DNA of 64,000 bases, from contig JAPTJF010000013.1 of NCBI GenBank assembly GCA_029339195.1, positions 62,001 through 126,000 of the forward strand, in the 5' to 3' direction. The notes under the pieces are model-generated. The model saw only the letters and a program-made list of their open reading frames with translations. It was not told the origin of the DNA and ran no database searches. Source of the DNA: Micractinium sp. NFX-FRZ (taxonomy: Eukaryota > Chlorophyta > Trebouxiophyceae > Chlorellales > Chlorellaceae). Shown here in pieces: positions 50,677 through 62,045 of the stretch. Both the position numbers and the translations under genes were made by a program. Position 1 is the stretch's first letter; every line of letters starts with the position of its first letter.

Positions 50677-53354
50677 TCAGCTGCGCTGGCGCTTGGGCAC
50701 ATAAAGGTCCTGGTAAGTTTCCTGCAGCGGAGGAACACGTGGGAGAAACCTCGTCAGGGCCGGCGGGCATGTGGGCAAGCCAGGCCAGCGTGTGGGCCGG
50801 CAGGCATGTGGGCAGGCCAGGCCAGTGTGTGGGCCGGCAGGCATGATGGCCGGCCTGGCCACATGTGGGCACCCCGGGCACGTGGGCATGTCCCACCCCC
50901 TGCACCCCACCCCACCTCACCATAGCCAGCTTTGGATAACGCGCAGGTTCGACGGCTCCTCGCTCTGCGGACCCCTAACACTGCCTATCGACACAGATGG
51001 CACATTCAAAACACATACAAACACACACACACACTTGGACAATGACCAGACTGTCGAGCGCAGTTCGGCCCTCTACTCAAGCCAAACTATATGATGTTAA
51101 CTTCACCTTTTCTTCCCTTCCCTCACCTTTCACCTCACTCATCCCCCCAACCACCCCAGCCGTGCCAAGGCCAGCTTGGTGAAGAGCACTTGCGGACCCC
51201 TGCTCGCACCTGCCCAGAGTGGGTGCCTGCCTGCGCATGCACCCGAGCCCACCACACACCACTCCACAGCGGCAGCGCACCATGGCCAGCCTGGTGATCT
51301 TCAGTGCCTCCTCGCGCCCAAGGAACTTATCGACAACCACCTGCACCCAAGTCGAGCAGTGGCAAAGCAGTGAGCACAAATCGACAAGGCAACTGCATCC
51401 TCGCCGCAGGAACCACAGATGAGTGGAGTGAGGTTCAAGAATGCGGGTGCAACCTCGCAAGAGCGCCCGCTCTTCTAAGACCCCACCAAGACTTTGGGAC
51501 CACAGATGCTGGCTCACCTCCTTGTGCTCGTTCTTCTTGTAGTCCTCAAAGAACCTGCAGGGCACGCATGCCCAAGCAGCATGTTGGCTGGTGTGTTGTT
51601 GCCTGTTATGCCCCGCCGTGCTGCGCTGCCCCCCTCCACCCTCAGCTGGATTCTTTGCGCTGCGGCCCTCCTTCCCTGCCCTCCTTCCCTGCCCTACACC
51701 GCTGCTCCTCTTCCCGGGCTGTTTGAGCGCTCACCGCCGGATCTCTGCCAGGCGGTGCGATGGCAGCTCGGAGATGTCGTCAAAGTCCTTGAACTCGGGG
51801 TCGTCAGCATGCACTGCAACGTCATTCATCGGCAAAGGCCCGTTGCTCGCTTGCACCACACGGTGCGGCTCTGCCCCCAAGCAGGCAAGTTTACACTTGC
51901 CAAGGACTCAGCTGCCCACCAGGCAGGGTAAGCAGAAATGCTCTTCCTTGTTCCATTTTTAGTTCAGCCAAGCACACCGTGCACCTGCAATGAGCTCGTC
52001 TCCCTGCGCCCCCTACTGCGTCGATCATCTTCCCTCCCACTCGATGCACGCAACACATGCCTGGGCTCATCTTCGGGAAGCACGCACCTGCAATGATTTT
52101 GTCGTCCTGCTCCCCCTGGTCCACCATCTGCATCACGCCGATGGGCTTGCAGCGCAGGAAGGAGAAGGGCGCCACGGGCTCCTGCAACAAGCAGCGTGAC
52201 ATGCGGTGGGCACAAACAGTGCGCATCGCAAGAAGGAGCAGAGGTCGCAAGCTGCGGCCGGGATGAGCGCCACTGCGCAGGTGGAACACGGTCTGGAAGA
52301 GAGGAAATGGCGGTCGCCACAGCCTGGCGCACAGTGCCCCTGCAGCCAATGCTTGCTGCTTGTCCACCGGGGGCCCGGGTGCAGGCAGCCCCGGTCGCTG
52401 CACGACTTCGCCAAGTCCCCTTCCCCTGCTTCAATCCGTTGATCAAATACGAGCATGCATTACCACATCCACGGGCAGCTTGACACTTACCCCACCCCGC
52501 CCCACCCAGCTGGCTACCTGGCTTGCTGTTGCCCGCGGGAGACACAGGGCCCACAAAACAAAGCCCTTGGCAGCGAGACCCCCTCACCTGCATGAGCACC
52601 AGCACGTCAAGCGGGTCGTGGTCTGGGCAGTAGGTCCGTGGAATGAAACCGTAGTTGTGGGGGTACACGACCGACGAGTAGAGCACGCGGTCCACATACA
52701 GTAGGCCTGCAAGCAAGAGAGGGATGAACAGACGCTGAGCTTGGTAAGGTGCGGGGGCCGCAGTTGTGGGGGGTGCACCGCACAGGCGAAGAGCACAGAT
52801 GCGCATGCATCGGCGGCATAAGACACGTGATTGCTGCAATTGTCACCTGTGCATGCCTAATGGATGAACGCTGTATGACAACAGCAACAGTACAAACAGG
52901 AGGCATGCCAATAATTTGCACAATTGTATGAAGGGGTGAGTAGATGTAAGGTATACCGTACAGCATGGAAACCGGCACGGACGGAACAGTCCAAGAGAAT
53001 AGCCAATAGAATGATCAACAACAGCTAGTTGAATGTGCAAGCTCACCCGACTTCTTGTCCAGCTCGTACTTCACCTTGGAGCCACGCGGGATTTCAATCA
53101 CTGCACACAACGTTCGTGCACAAGGGTGAGGCACGCGATTAGGTCTGATTCAAAGCGGCGCTTCAAATCTCTAGCCAAACAGTGTGACATGTTGTGATTG
53201 GTTTGAACACTGCATGTCATGACTCAAGGGGAGTGCAGGGACAGACCCTGCCAGTTCACCCAGGAGCCAAACCGCGAAAACCGACTCGCCTGCATTCAGT
53301 AGTTGGGGGGCATCAGGCCCCAGTTCGAGGTCGTGCCACGGGTGTGAAGAGCTC
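50677..53354 (-). CDS. Soluble inorganic pyrophosphatase (5' exon unresolved)
   Basis: Family I pyrophosphatase: hydrolyses pyrophosphate to phosphate with Mg2+. Exons in order read [20 protein letters not shown] (53354 down), [18 protein letters not shown] (near 53080), [20 protein letters not shown] with the metal signature [12 protein letters not shown] (near 52620), [20 protein letters not shown] with [54 protein letters not shown] (near 51310), then the last exon 50677-50721 ([17 protein letters not shown]). Active-site residues of the family are present. The first visible exon has no in-frame ATG: the open frame upstream begins with GTG at 53476, so a start exon, perhaps with a targeting leader, lies further upstream. 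The intron after LLNA appears to start with GC. The gene also has a duplicated terminal exon and an exon-end echo. Confidence 0.9.
50760..50865. repeat. Minisatellite in the last pyrophosphatase intron
   Basis: About three copies of a 37-base unit beginning GCCGGCAGGCATGTGGGC; the last is diverged. It lies just upstream of the proximal terminal exon. Confidence 0.85.
51161..51310 (-). repeat. Exon-end echo after the KITRLAM exon of pyrophosphatase
   Basis: The exon end and donor at 51277-51310 (coding strand ATCACCAGGCTGGCCATGG) has a degenerate copy at 51161-51195 (TTCACCAAGCTGGCCTTGG) in the following intron, about 115 bases on. Confidence 0.75.
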
Positions 53355-53960
53355 CTGCGGAGGAGTGCGAAATAATCTGCAGCGTGGGAGCCAGGCTGTG
53401 CGAGTGCAGGGCACAGGCCTGCTGCCAGCTGGGGCCACCCTCTCCGCCGACGGCGGGCGGGTGGGTTCCTGCCCACAAGGCAGCCGGGTGGGGCCCATCA
53501 GCCGATCGGCTGTCCTTCCCGGCCCGCCTGATCGCTTACAAAGCCCACTAGCGCGCCGGGCGTGCCTCCCCCGGCCGAAACCCTTGGCGGAGGCGCTGCG
53601 GGCGGCGGTTCTTGCCACTGGCGCACCCCGCGCTCACCCCTTCTGCATCTTGAGGCCTGCCCTACAATCCTGACACCGGAGTGCCGTGCCCGAAAGTGCC
53701 GACGCGTCGGGCCAACCAGGTGACTACAAGGTGAGTCGGGCAGGCGCAGTTTTCTTGCGGGGACCAGGTTCCGACGCAACCTCCCTTTGTTTGCAGAACA
53801 CGGAGATCAACCAGGCAAGGTCCTCAGCATGGCACAGCAGATGCCGCGGCATGCCGCCTTGGTGCCCCTGCCATCCCAGCGGAACGTCCATACATGGATA
53901 TATCGGGACTATGTCTGTCGTTAACATTTGAACAGCCTTGCTTGAAGTGATTGCAGTTTG
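53355..53960. other. Upstream region of pyrophosphatase
   Basis: Must contain, or lead to, the unresolved first pyrophosphatase exon and its promoter, plus the 3' UTR of MnmE. GC-rich open frames are present, but none can be chosen with confidence. Confidence 0.4.
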
Positions 53961-56900
53961 CTACTTCCCAATACAGAACTCGCTGAACAGAGAGTCCAGC
54001 ACTTGTTCCGTATCGATTGCACCCACCACCCGCCCCAGCGCTCGCGCCGCCGCCCGCAGCTCCTCACAAGCCAGCTCAATTTCTGCTGTAGCTTCCTCAT
54101 AGCGCTGCATGGCGACCACCGCGTCGGTGATGTGGTGCCTGCAGGAAGCAGGTAGCAAGGAGAATGCGTATATGCACAAAACTTGCTCATGCCAAAATGG
54201 CCAGCCCGCACAGGCCTGGCACAAAAAACAATGGGCATGCTGGGCAAGACTACAAGAGGCCTACCCAGATCACCCAACTGCCCCTGCCATTTCACCCAAC
54301 CGCCCCTGCCATTTCCCAATCACATCCTACCTGTGCCGCGCGCGGGCGATGAGGGCCCCTGCAAACCCGTCATCCCCTTGCTGCCCCACCATCGCCACAA
54401 CTTGCTGCTGTAGCGACGCCACCAGCTGCTGGATGCCCTGGCCAGATTGGCATGAAATGATGTGCACGTCCCCCGCTGCCTGTGCTGCTCTGCCTGTGGC
54501 TGCTGCTCCTCCGCTAGCAGCGGCTCTGGCCGCTGCAGGCAGGCCAGGCTGCTGGGCCATTCCGGCCGCTGCTGCCGCTGCTGCCACTGCCGCCTTCGTC
54601 GCCGCTGTTGCTGCCGGCTCTAACAGATCAACTTTGTTCAGCACCTGCATGTGCACTGCATGCTCAGACAGCGGCAGCACTAGCGCCCCCTCATCCTCCA
54701 CCTGCTCTGCTGCCCCGCTTGCGGCATCGGCGACGTGCAGCACGATGTGGGCCTGCTGCGCTGCAGCCAGTGCACGGCGCACGCCCTCCGTCTCTATCGG
54801 GCAGTCTGTGCGGCGCAGACCAGCGCTGTCAGTGAGGATGACCTGAGGCAAGCACAGAAAGGAGGGAGTGTGTGGGTTGATGAAACTGGGGCTTGCTCCT
54901 ACGGGGTGGCCACGACAACCGGCAGTGCAGCGCTCTGCCCACTCAACAAGCGTGCAACGTCCCAACATCTAGCGTCTGCCGTACCTTGACGCCGCCTAGC
55001 TCCAGCTGCACTGACACTGGGTCCCGGGTGGTGCCTGCCAGCGGTGATACAATCGCCGCCTCACTGCCAGCCAGCACATTGAGCAAGCTGCTCTTGCCAG
55101 CGTTGGGTGGGCCTACAATGGCAATGCGTACCCCGCTTCTGCAGGCAGCAGGCCAGGTTGAAACAGTGGCTCGCAGGCAAGAGTAAGTGGATGCGGGCCA
55201 GAGTGGTGGATGGCGGGGTCACCCGTGCCACCAAAATCTGCACCGCACCACTCCGGGCACCACAGGAGAGGGCAGCATGGCAGAGCGCAAAATCACACTC
55301 CAGCAACAGCTGCTCAAGTCACCTGACCAGCTCGCCACCAGCTGCTGCTGCCAGGTGTCCTTGAAGCTCCCGCCGCAGCTGCTGCACCAGCGGCAACACC
55401 CCTGCAGCTACATCATCTGCTATCTCCTCGTCTTCGCCAAAATCAATCACCGCCTCAAGCCGGGCTGCAGCAGGCGCAACAAGGGAGGGGGAGGGGGCAA
55501 TCGTCAAGTTGCAGAGGTGAAGCGCCATGCAGTGCGCATGCCCGCCTGGAACGGGCAAACACGTTTTGCGAGCACGCTACCAAGCAGCTACGGTGCAGAT
55601 GCAGGCAGGCAGGTACAACTCACTCAAGCACGTCAACAGCGCCTGGCGCCATTGCTCGTGTTGCCGCCGCACAGCACCTGAAGAGGGCGTGACAGAGCAG
55701 GGTGTACCGAAGCATACTCTATGTGAGGAAAGCGGAAGGTGCATGTGCTGCTTGTGCCTCAAGACAAAAGCTTGCAGTAAGTGCTTACCATCCCAAAGAC
55801 ACATCCCACCTGTGCTGTGCAGTAGTGCCTGCCTGCGCTGGCTCTCCGTCTCCGCTGCCAACAGATCGGCAAGCCCTTCCACCTGCAATAAGGCAGCAGT
55901 ACCGCCAGTGCTGACGGACCAATCACGGTGGGGTGCTGGGGTCTGGCAGCTCATTGTTGGTTGCCAGCGCTGCTCTCCTCTGCGTGCAGTCAGCACGTGC
56001 TCTGGAGTCCCTGCACCACCTGCTGCCCAACACCCCCCCGGCCATGCACGCACGCACATGGAGTGTTTATGCAACCCAAACCCACAGCCAGTGCACCTGT
56101 GTGAGGTCGAGCTTGCTGGCATCAAAAGCGCGCCGTGAGAACTCTCCTGCCTCGGCTGGCCGCAGCTGCAGAGCCGCCAGTGCATCCAGCACTGCCCGCA
56201 CCACTGCAGGGCTGCCGTGCAGGTGAAGCTCCGCACAGTCCTCTCCTGCAGGTGCAACCCCACACAGGGGGTCCCTTTAGCAGTGCACAGGGGGAGGTAT
56301 CCAGGGGCTAGAAGGGCCATTGCCAGCAGGCCCGCAAGAGCCTGTTGCCGGGCTTTTGTGGATCTTTGGGCAACACAGCTCGCACCCGCTGACACAGCCA
56401 CATAACCTTGCCACCTGGCCACATAACCGCGCCCCTGGAATGGCCGCACCTTCTTGCACCCGCTGAAACAGCAACATGCCCTTGTGCCCGCTGAATGCTG
56501 CTTGGCACATCTCAGATGGCACAGCAGAGCCTGCGTGCCGCACTAACTCTTTCACCGTGCTTGCTCCCAGCCTGCGCACCTGTGAAGCTTCGAGGCCCGG
56601 GCAGGCGCAGCACGAGTGCTCGGTCTAGCAAGCCACCATCCGGTGCCATCAACGAGGTGAGGGTGGCAACACGTGGCTGTGGCAGTGCCGCTGCCTGCGG
56701 CATCAGCTGCTGCAGCACAGCATCTGCATGCAACGTGCAATTGGCAGGTGGTTGAGCTCTGGGGGCCTGCAAAGGATGATGACTGAGGCAGGCCTCTGCA
56801 CTACGCTTGCTGTGATGCTGGCCCTGCCTGCCCGTGCTCCAGGAGGCACTCCACTCACCAGCGGCCGAGCCAGAGATGCGCACGACGGCCACGGCGCTGC

Positions 56901-57123
56901 GGGCTGCTCCGGAGCTCAATGCAAAAATTGTGTCCCGTGCAGCACCGGCTGGCGGCGAGGCGGTGCTGGCGGCAGCGGCGGCAGGCCCTGCTGATGCATT
57001 CGCTGCTTCTTCTGCACCACGTATCAAGGTGTGCAACCGTAGGATCCCCAGCCCTGCCGCAGCTGTGTGCAGTGCGCCAGCTACATGGTGCAGGCCGTTC
57101 CTGACAGGAATTCTGCGCCACAT
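53961..57123 (-). CDS. tRNA modification GTPase MnmE (organellar)
   Basis: Works with MnmG to modify the wobble uridine (cmnm5U) of organellar tRNAs. The ATG at 57123 ([20 protein letters not shown]) gives a basic, Ala-rich leader typical of organelle import. Then come the N-terminal folate-binding domain ([55 protein letters not shown]), helical region [20 protein letters not shown], and the G domain: G1 GPPNAGKSS (near 55110), G2 [10 protein letters not shown]3 DSAGLRR, G4 NKVDLL. The C-terminus [12 protein letters not shown] has the catalytic Cys of the CIGK motif, with TAG at 53961. An Ala-rich insertion of about 60 residues separates G4 from the following ISCQSGQGI. The gene looks complete and is divergent from the aspartyl protease. 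Mitochondrion versus plastid is not decided by the sequence. Confidence 0.93.
56380..56510. repeat. Degenerate repeats in an MnmE intron
   Basis: At least three imperfect copies of a CACCCGCTGAAACAGC-like motif with neighbouring CCACATAACC units, all in the intron between the exons ending PGPRSFT and starting [10 protein letters not shown]. Confidence 0.65.
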
Positions 57124-57538
57124 GAGCGCGGGAGGCGGGTGGCTGCACCGGTGCTCTCAATTCGTGATATATGCTTCGGTTTCAACGTGTCTTCCTTCAG
57201 CAGTCGGCGCCAAGCTTCGCATGTCACGCACCGCACGCTGGCAGTGTTCGTGGGGCCGCGGGGGTTTTCCGCTACCTGAAATTTCGTCAGGCAGAGTCCG
57301 GGCACCCAGCAATGCCCGGGCGTGAATTAAACGCTTGACTGGAAGAGGGGACCGGAGAACACCGCGTACGTCCCAAGGGGGGCCTGGCCAAGCTCCATTG
57401 TGCTTTTTGTGGAAGTCCAAGACCACCAGCGCCAGTACCCGCTCCCTCCTGCCTTCGCCGGTGCCGCGGCTCTGCAAGAGTCTGCTCGCTCTCTCGTTCC
57501 CAAAGTCTGCGCCTGTCCTGGAATTTATACGCCTTGAG
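57124..57538. promoter_or_regulatory. Shared divergent promoter, MnmE and aspartyl protease
   Basis: A spacer of 415 bases between two start codons on opposite strands must hold both promoters. I see no convincing TATA box. Confidence 0.55.
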
Positions 57539-60500
57539 ATGGCGCGTCGCCTGCGGAGCAGCAGCCGCCCGTGGCCTCCACCGGTCTACTTGCTGCTGCT
57601 CATACTCGCCGCCGCGTGCGGCGCAGCAGTCGCCGCTCCAACGGCGCCCGGCAAGCGTTCGTTTGGCTTCCGCGTTCAATCACGCGACTTCCAGCCCACC
57701 TTCCGGCGGTCCTTGCTGCGCAATGCCACTATGCCGCTGCATGGTGCAGTCAAGGATTACGGGTGCGCAGGGCGGGAGGTTCGGCGCAGTAGGGCGGGCG
57801 CACTTGCGATGCCCGGCCACACAAGGACTCCCCTCCCCTACCTGCCACCAACCTGTGCTCTCCCTCTGCCCGCCTTGCCCATGCAGCTACTTCTACGCCA
57901 CCCTGTACCTGGGCAGCCCCGCCAAAAAGTTTGCGGTGATTGTGGACACGGGCAGCACAATGACTTATGTGCCGTGCTCCACGTGTGGCAGCGGGTGCGG
58001 ACCCAACCACCAGGATGCAGCGTTCGACCCAGAGGTAGGTGGTATGTGCTGGGCGCTGCAACCACCGCTGGGTGCTGGGTGCAGGCACCACAGAGCGCTG
58101 CGTTCGATTTGGGGGTTGGGTGCTCCTCGAGGCATGCACATGACGTGCGCTGCAGCCGTAGCGGCTCAGGGCGTGGATGCTGGCTGCTTTTTGGCGGAAT
58201 TGCAGCGCCGCATCCAACATAGCATCAACCAGGCAGCACCTCGTCCTTGGCAGCCATGTCCAAGCAAAACAGTTCTTCAAACCTTCAGACTAGCACGCAT
58301 GCTGCCCTCCCACGCCCATCATGTGCAGGCCTCGTCCACTGCCTCCCTCATCGGCTGCTCCAGCCCCAAGTGCAGCTGCGGCTCCCCGCGCTGTGGCTGT
58401 GCCGACCAGCAGTGCACCTACCAGCGCAGCTACGCGGAGCAGAGCAGCAGCAGCGGCATCCTGCTGGAGGATGTGCTGGCACTACACGATGGTGAGCTCG
58501 CGCTGACTGGGCACGCTGATTGGGCGGCGCAAGCGGGGGCCAGCCAGGAGTGGTCTCTGGTGGCAATTTGGGGTGTGACCTGCTGCTGGCGCAATTACCC
58601 AGCCAGCTGCGCTGGCTGCGCTGCCCACCCACGCGGCCCCCACCACGCTTGCCCTCACCGCCACCATCCCTGTCCGCCACCGCTGCAGGCCTGCCGGGGG
58701 CGCCCGTCATCTTTGGGTGCGAAACCAGGGAGACCGGAGAGATTTACAAGCAGCGCGCAGACGGCCTGTTTGGCCTGGGCAACAGCGACGCCTCTGTTGT
58801 GAATCAGCTGGTCAAGGCAGGGGTCATCGACGACGTCTTCTCCCTGTGCTTTGGCATGGTGGAGGGCGATGGCGCGCTGCTGCTGGGAGACGCGGGTGCG
58901 GCGGGCGGGGTGGCAGTGGGCAATCATGTGGCAGAAGTAACTGTGGTGTGCAGGCGGCAGCGGACTTCATGCATTGTCGGACGCTGTGCGGGCAAAGTCG
59001 TCAGTTAGCGGAGTCGGACTGTGCTTGCGCACAGCTCTGATGTTTGATTAGCTCCCAACCGGCAGTGCTGCTCCCCTGTCTGCCCGATTGCCTGCCTGCT
59101 TTCAGAGGTACCAGGCAGCGTGGCGCTCCAGTACACTCCCCTGTTGACGAGCGTTAGCCACCCTTTCTACTACAACGTCCGCATGCTGAGCCTCGCGGTG
59201 GATGGGCAGCTGCTGCCGGTGGCGCAGGTATGGCAGGAGTGACGCTCTCGATTGTGCAAGCTTGCCCTGCAAACTGGTTGGGCCAGGCTTTAGACACTCC
59301 CACCCTTGCCTAGCCTGAGAGGCCCGTGTATTGCCTGCAAGCTGCTGTGCGAGCGCTCGCCCCACCCCCTTCTGTCCCCCAGCGTCATTACTTTCTCCTG
59401 CTCAACATGCAGTCTCTATTTGACCAGGGCTACGGCACAGTGCTGGACAGCGGCACCACCTTCACCTACATGCCCACCCCCGTGTTCCAGGCGTTTGCAA
59501 ACGGTGAGCAAGAGGTTGTTGGCCAGAGGATGGTAAGCCCAGAGGATGGTATGCATGGTTGGTTTTTGCAGAGGACTTGATGCATGGCACAGCCTGTTGC
59601 AGCAGTTTGGGAAATGTGGAGTGCGTCCCTTCTTGGGCTGTTGTGCGTGGACATGGTTACTCACTGTGCCTGCTGCACCTGTCCTCCCCTCTGCTGTTGT
59701 GCAGCGGTGGAGAGCTACGCGCTGGGCCATGGCCTGAAGCGGGTGCCGGGCCCTGATCCTCAGTACGAGGACATCTGCTTTGGGCAGGCGCCGTCCCATG
59801 AGGACCTGGAGGCCCTGTCACAGGTCTTCCCCTCTATGGAAATTCAGTTTGACCAGGTGGGCTTTTTGCATGCGAGTTTTTCTGTGGTGGCTGGCTTGTC
59901 TGGCAAAAGTTGGTGGCTTCAATTGATTGGCCAGCTGTACTGTGACGGATGTGTTCGTTCTCCGCAACCTCAGCAGGGCCAAACTCTGGTAGTGAAACCC
60001 TCGGTTACTTGCGTGTGGGATTCATCCGTGGATTCATTTCTCTCTCTGCAGGGCACCTCGCTGGTGCTGGGCCCGCTCAACTACCTGTTTGTGCACACCT
60101 TCAACTCCGGCAAGTACTGCCTGGGAGTCTTCGACAACGGACGCGCAGGTGGGCAAGTCGAGTATCGATTAGCAATTGGGCGTGTTCATGGCACGGCATT
60201 AGTTTTGCACGACGCTGGAAACTTGCATTCGTGCATACAGCCAAAGCTGAATGAAACGGTGGGACTGGGCACGTTGCCCAGGCACCAGGCAGCCAGCGGC
60301 TTCAGCGCAGGTAGCAGCTGGCACAGTGCCTCGAGTCGTCGTGCCCGTTTCCTGCCCCCTATGCAGGCACTCTGCTGGGCGGCATCACCTTCCGCAACGT
60401 GCTGGTGCGCTATGACCGAGCCAACAAGCGGGTCGGCTTTGGGCCAGGTGCGCTGTCGTTGTGTGGGACACTGGTTGGTGCTCAAGCATTGTGTCAGGTG

Positions 60501-61169
60501 CGCTGCTGGGCGGCTTCCGGTGTGACGAGTTGTTTCTTGCTTGGGGGTTGGGGAGCAGAGCAGAGCGACAGGCACTGGAGCCATGCCGGCCCAAGAATGT
60601 TGGGTGCAGCTTGATGCAGCGCATGCAGGCGTAGGTGTGCGAGCACTAACAAGGGCTTGCCTGCTTGCTGTGCACATTGCCGCTCCTCTGCAGCCCCCTG
60701 CAAGGAGCTGGGCGAGATGCAGCGGCCGCCGTGCACCTATTTTGGCACCGAGGGCGCCGGGGACCTCACCGCCAAGGCTGCTGCTCTGGATGGGGATTGC
60801 TCCATGGAGCCTCTTAGACAGCAGCAGCAGGAGACCTTTGAGATGGACGACGATTTGCTGGAACAGCAGCAACAGCAGCAGCAGCAGCAGCAAGAGGGTG
60901 CTGATACGGCCGTGCAGGCAGAGCAGAAGCCGGCAGCAGGAGGCGGCACACGGCGGCCGCCAGGCGAGCAGCCGGATGCCAGCAAGCCGGCAGCGCAGCA
61001 GCCCAGCGGGCAGGCCTCGGATGCAACAGCAGAAACGGCAGCGCAGAAGCAGCAACCCAAGCAGGAGCACCAGCCGCCAAAGAAGGAGATCAAGCAGCAT
61101 GGTGCACAGCACAGCGGGAACTCCACTCATTCTGGGCAGCAGCAGCAGGCGTCGCAGCAGCAGCAACAG

Positions 61170-61226
<57 letters not shown>

Positions 61227-62045
61227 CAACAACAGCAGCAACAGGAGCAACAGCAGGCGCCGGCTGCCAGTGTGGCTGGCGGTGTCATTGTCCCCGGCGG
61301 TGGTGCTAAGTCCTCTGAGCAGAGCAGGCATAGCAGCGGGAATTTCTCAAGCATTGCGGTGGGCATGCTGGTGGCGGTGGTTGCGATGCTCTCGCTCGGC
61401 TTGGCCGTGGCACTCCTGCAGGTGCGGTTGATGCAGGTTCATGGGGAGGGGGCAGCATAGTGGTGGTTTGGTGCAGAATTCCTGCTGCATGGACCTGTCA
61501 TTCGTTCATGCATGCTGCTCTCCGGGGCCACAATATTCACCGCCCACGCTGCCTTGAAACCCCTTTGCAGCCGGCGACACGCGATCGCATTCGCAGTGTG
61601 TTTGGCGGCAACTCCAGGTGACTGAGGTTTCTCAACTTGTTAAAGGGGCAGTCGCCGTGCCTGCATTGGTTGGGGCAGGCTGTTGAGATGTGAGCAAAAA
61701 AACTCTGTGGCTGGCAGCTTCATTAATGCCGTGTTCTTGTCTTCTGAAATTGCTGCACACCCTCTTGTTCTCTGCAGGGCGTACCGCAGCCTCCAAGAGG
61801 ACGAGCAGGATCCAGAGGGCGGTTTTTCTGCCAGCATGGCAGCTGCAGGCAGCAATGGGTCCACAGAGGGTGGCCGGCTGGCCGGCACCGCGCTGGAGCT
61901 CAGCGGGCGGCAGCATGGCATCACCACGCCAACCAAGCTGCGTGGCGGCAGCGCGAGCAACAGTGGAGATGATATTGTTGCGGTGACGGCAGCAGGCACG
62001 CCGCGTTCAGCCTCGCCTCGGCAGGGGCGGCCGGCAGATCATTGA
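57539..62045 (+). CDS. Pepsin-family aspartyl protease with polyQ linker, membrane anchor and tail
   Basis: Secretory A1 protease. The ATG at 57539 leads into a signal peptide (VYLLLLILAAACGAAVAA) and a short propeptide. Lobe one has YFYATLYLGSPAKKFAVIVD with catalytic DTGST (Asp at 57945), then a Cys-rich insert (CSSPKCSCGSPRCGCADQQC) typical of plant nucellin-like proteases. Lobe two has TVLDSGTTFTYMP (catalytic Asp at 59446), YCLGVFDNGRAG and GGITFRNVLVRYDRANKRVG. After the enzyme come two glutamine tracts (60865-60894, 61138-61255), a Ser/Gly linker, one membrane helix (IAVGMLVAVVAMLSLGLAVA, 61354-61420), a 47-base exon at 61571-61617 that restores the frame, and a cytoplasmic tail ending GRPADH with TGA at 62043. 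It is a type I membrane protein. Both catalytic motifs are intact, so it is probably active in a vacuolar or cell-surface membrane. Confidence 0.92.
58008..58122 (+). repeat. Exon-end echo in the aspartyl protease
   Basis: The exon end and donor at 58008-58042 (ACCACCAGGATGCAGCGTTC onward) has a degenerate copy at 58086-58122 in the intron (CACCACAGAGCGCTGCGTTC onward), about 80 bases on. Confidence 0.7.
61138..61255 (+). repeat. CAG/CAA tract encoding polyglutamine
   Basis: Almost uninterrupted CAG and CAA codons encode about 35 glutamines, broken by single Ala, Ser and Glu residues, between the protease domain and the membrane helix. The mixture of CAG and CAA suggests selection for glutamine, not only repeat slippage. 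Confidence 0.9.

Noticed and set aside
50760..50865. The 37-base repeats as a CRISPR array
   Set aside because: There are about three head-to-tail degenerate copies with no unique spacers, in a eukaryotic intron. It is a minisatellite.
60186..61331. Long - strand open frame of 381 codons with a leucine run
   Set aside because: It is the antisense of the CAG/CAA tract and protease exons on the + strand. Its composition is an artefact of the repeat.
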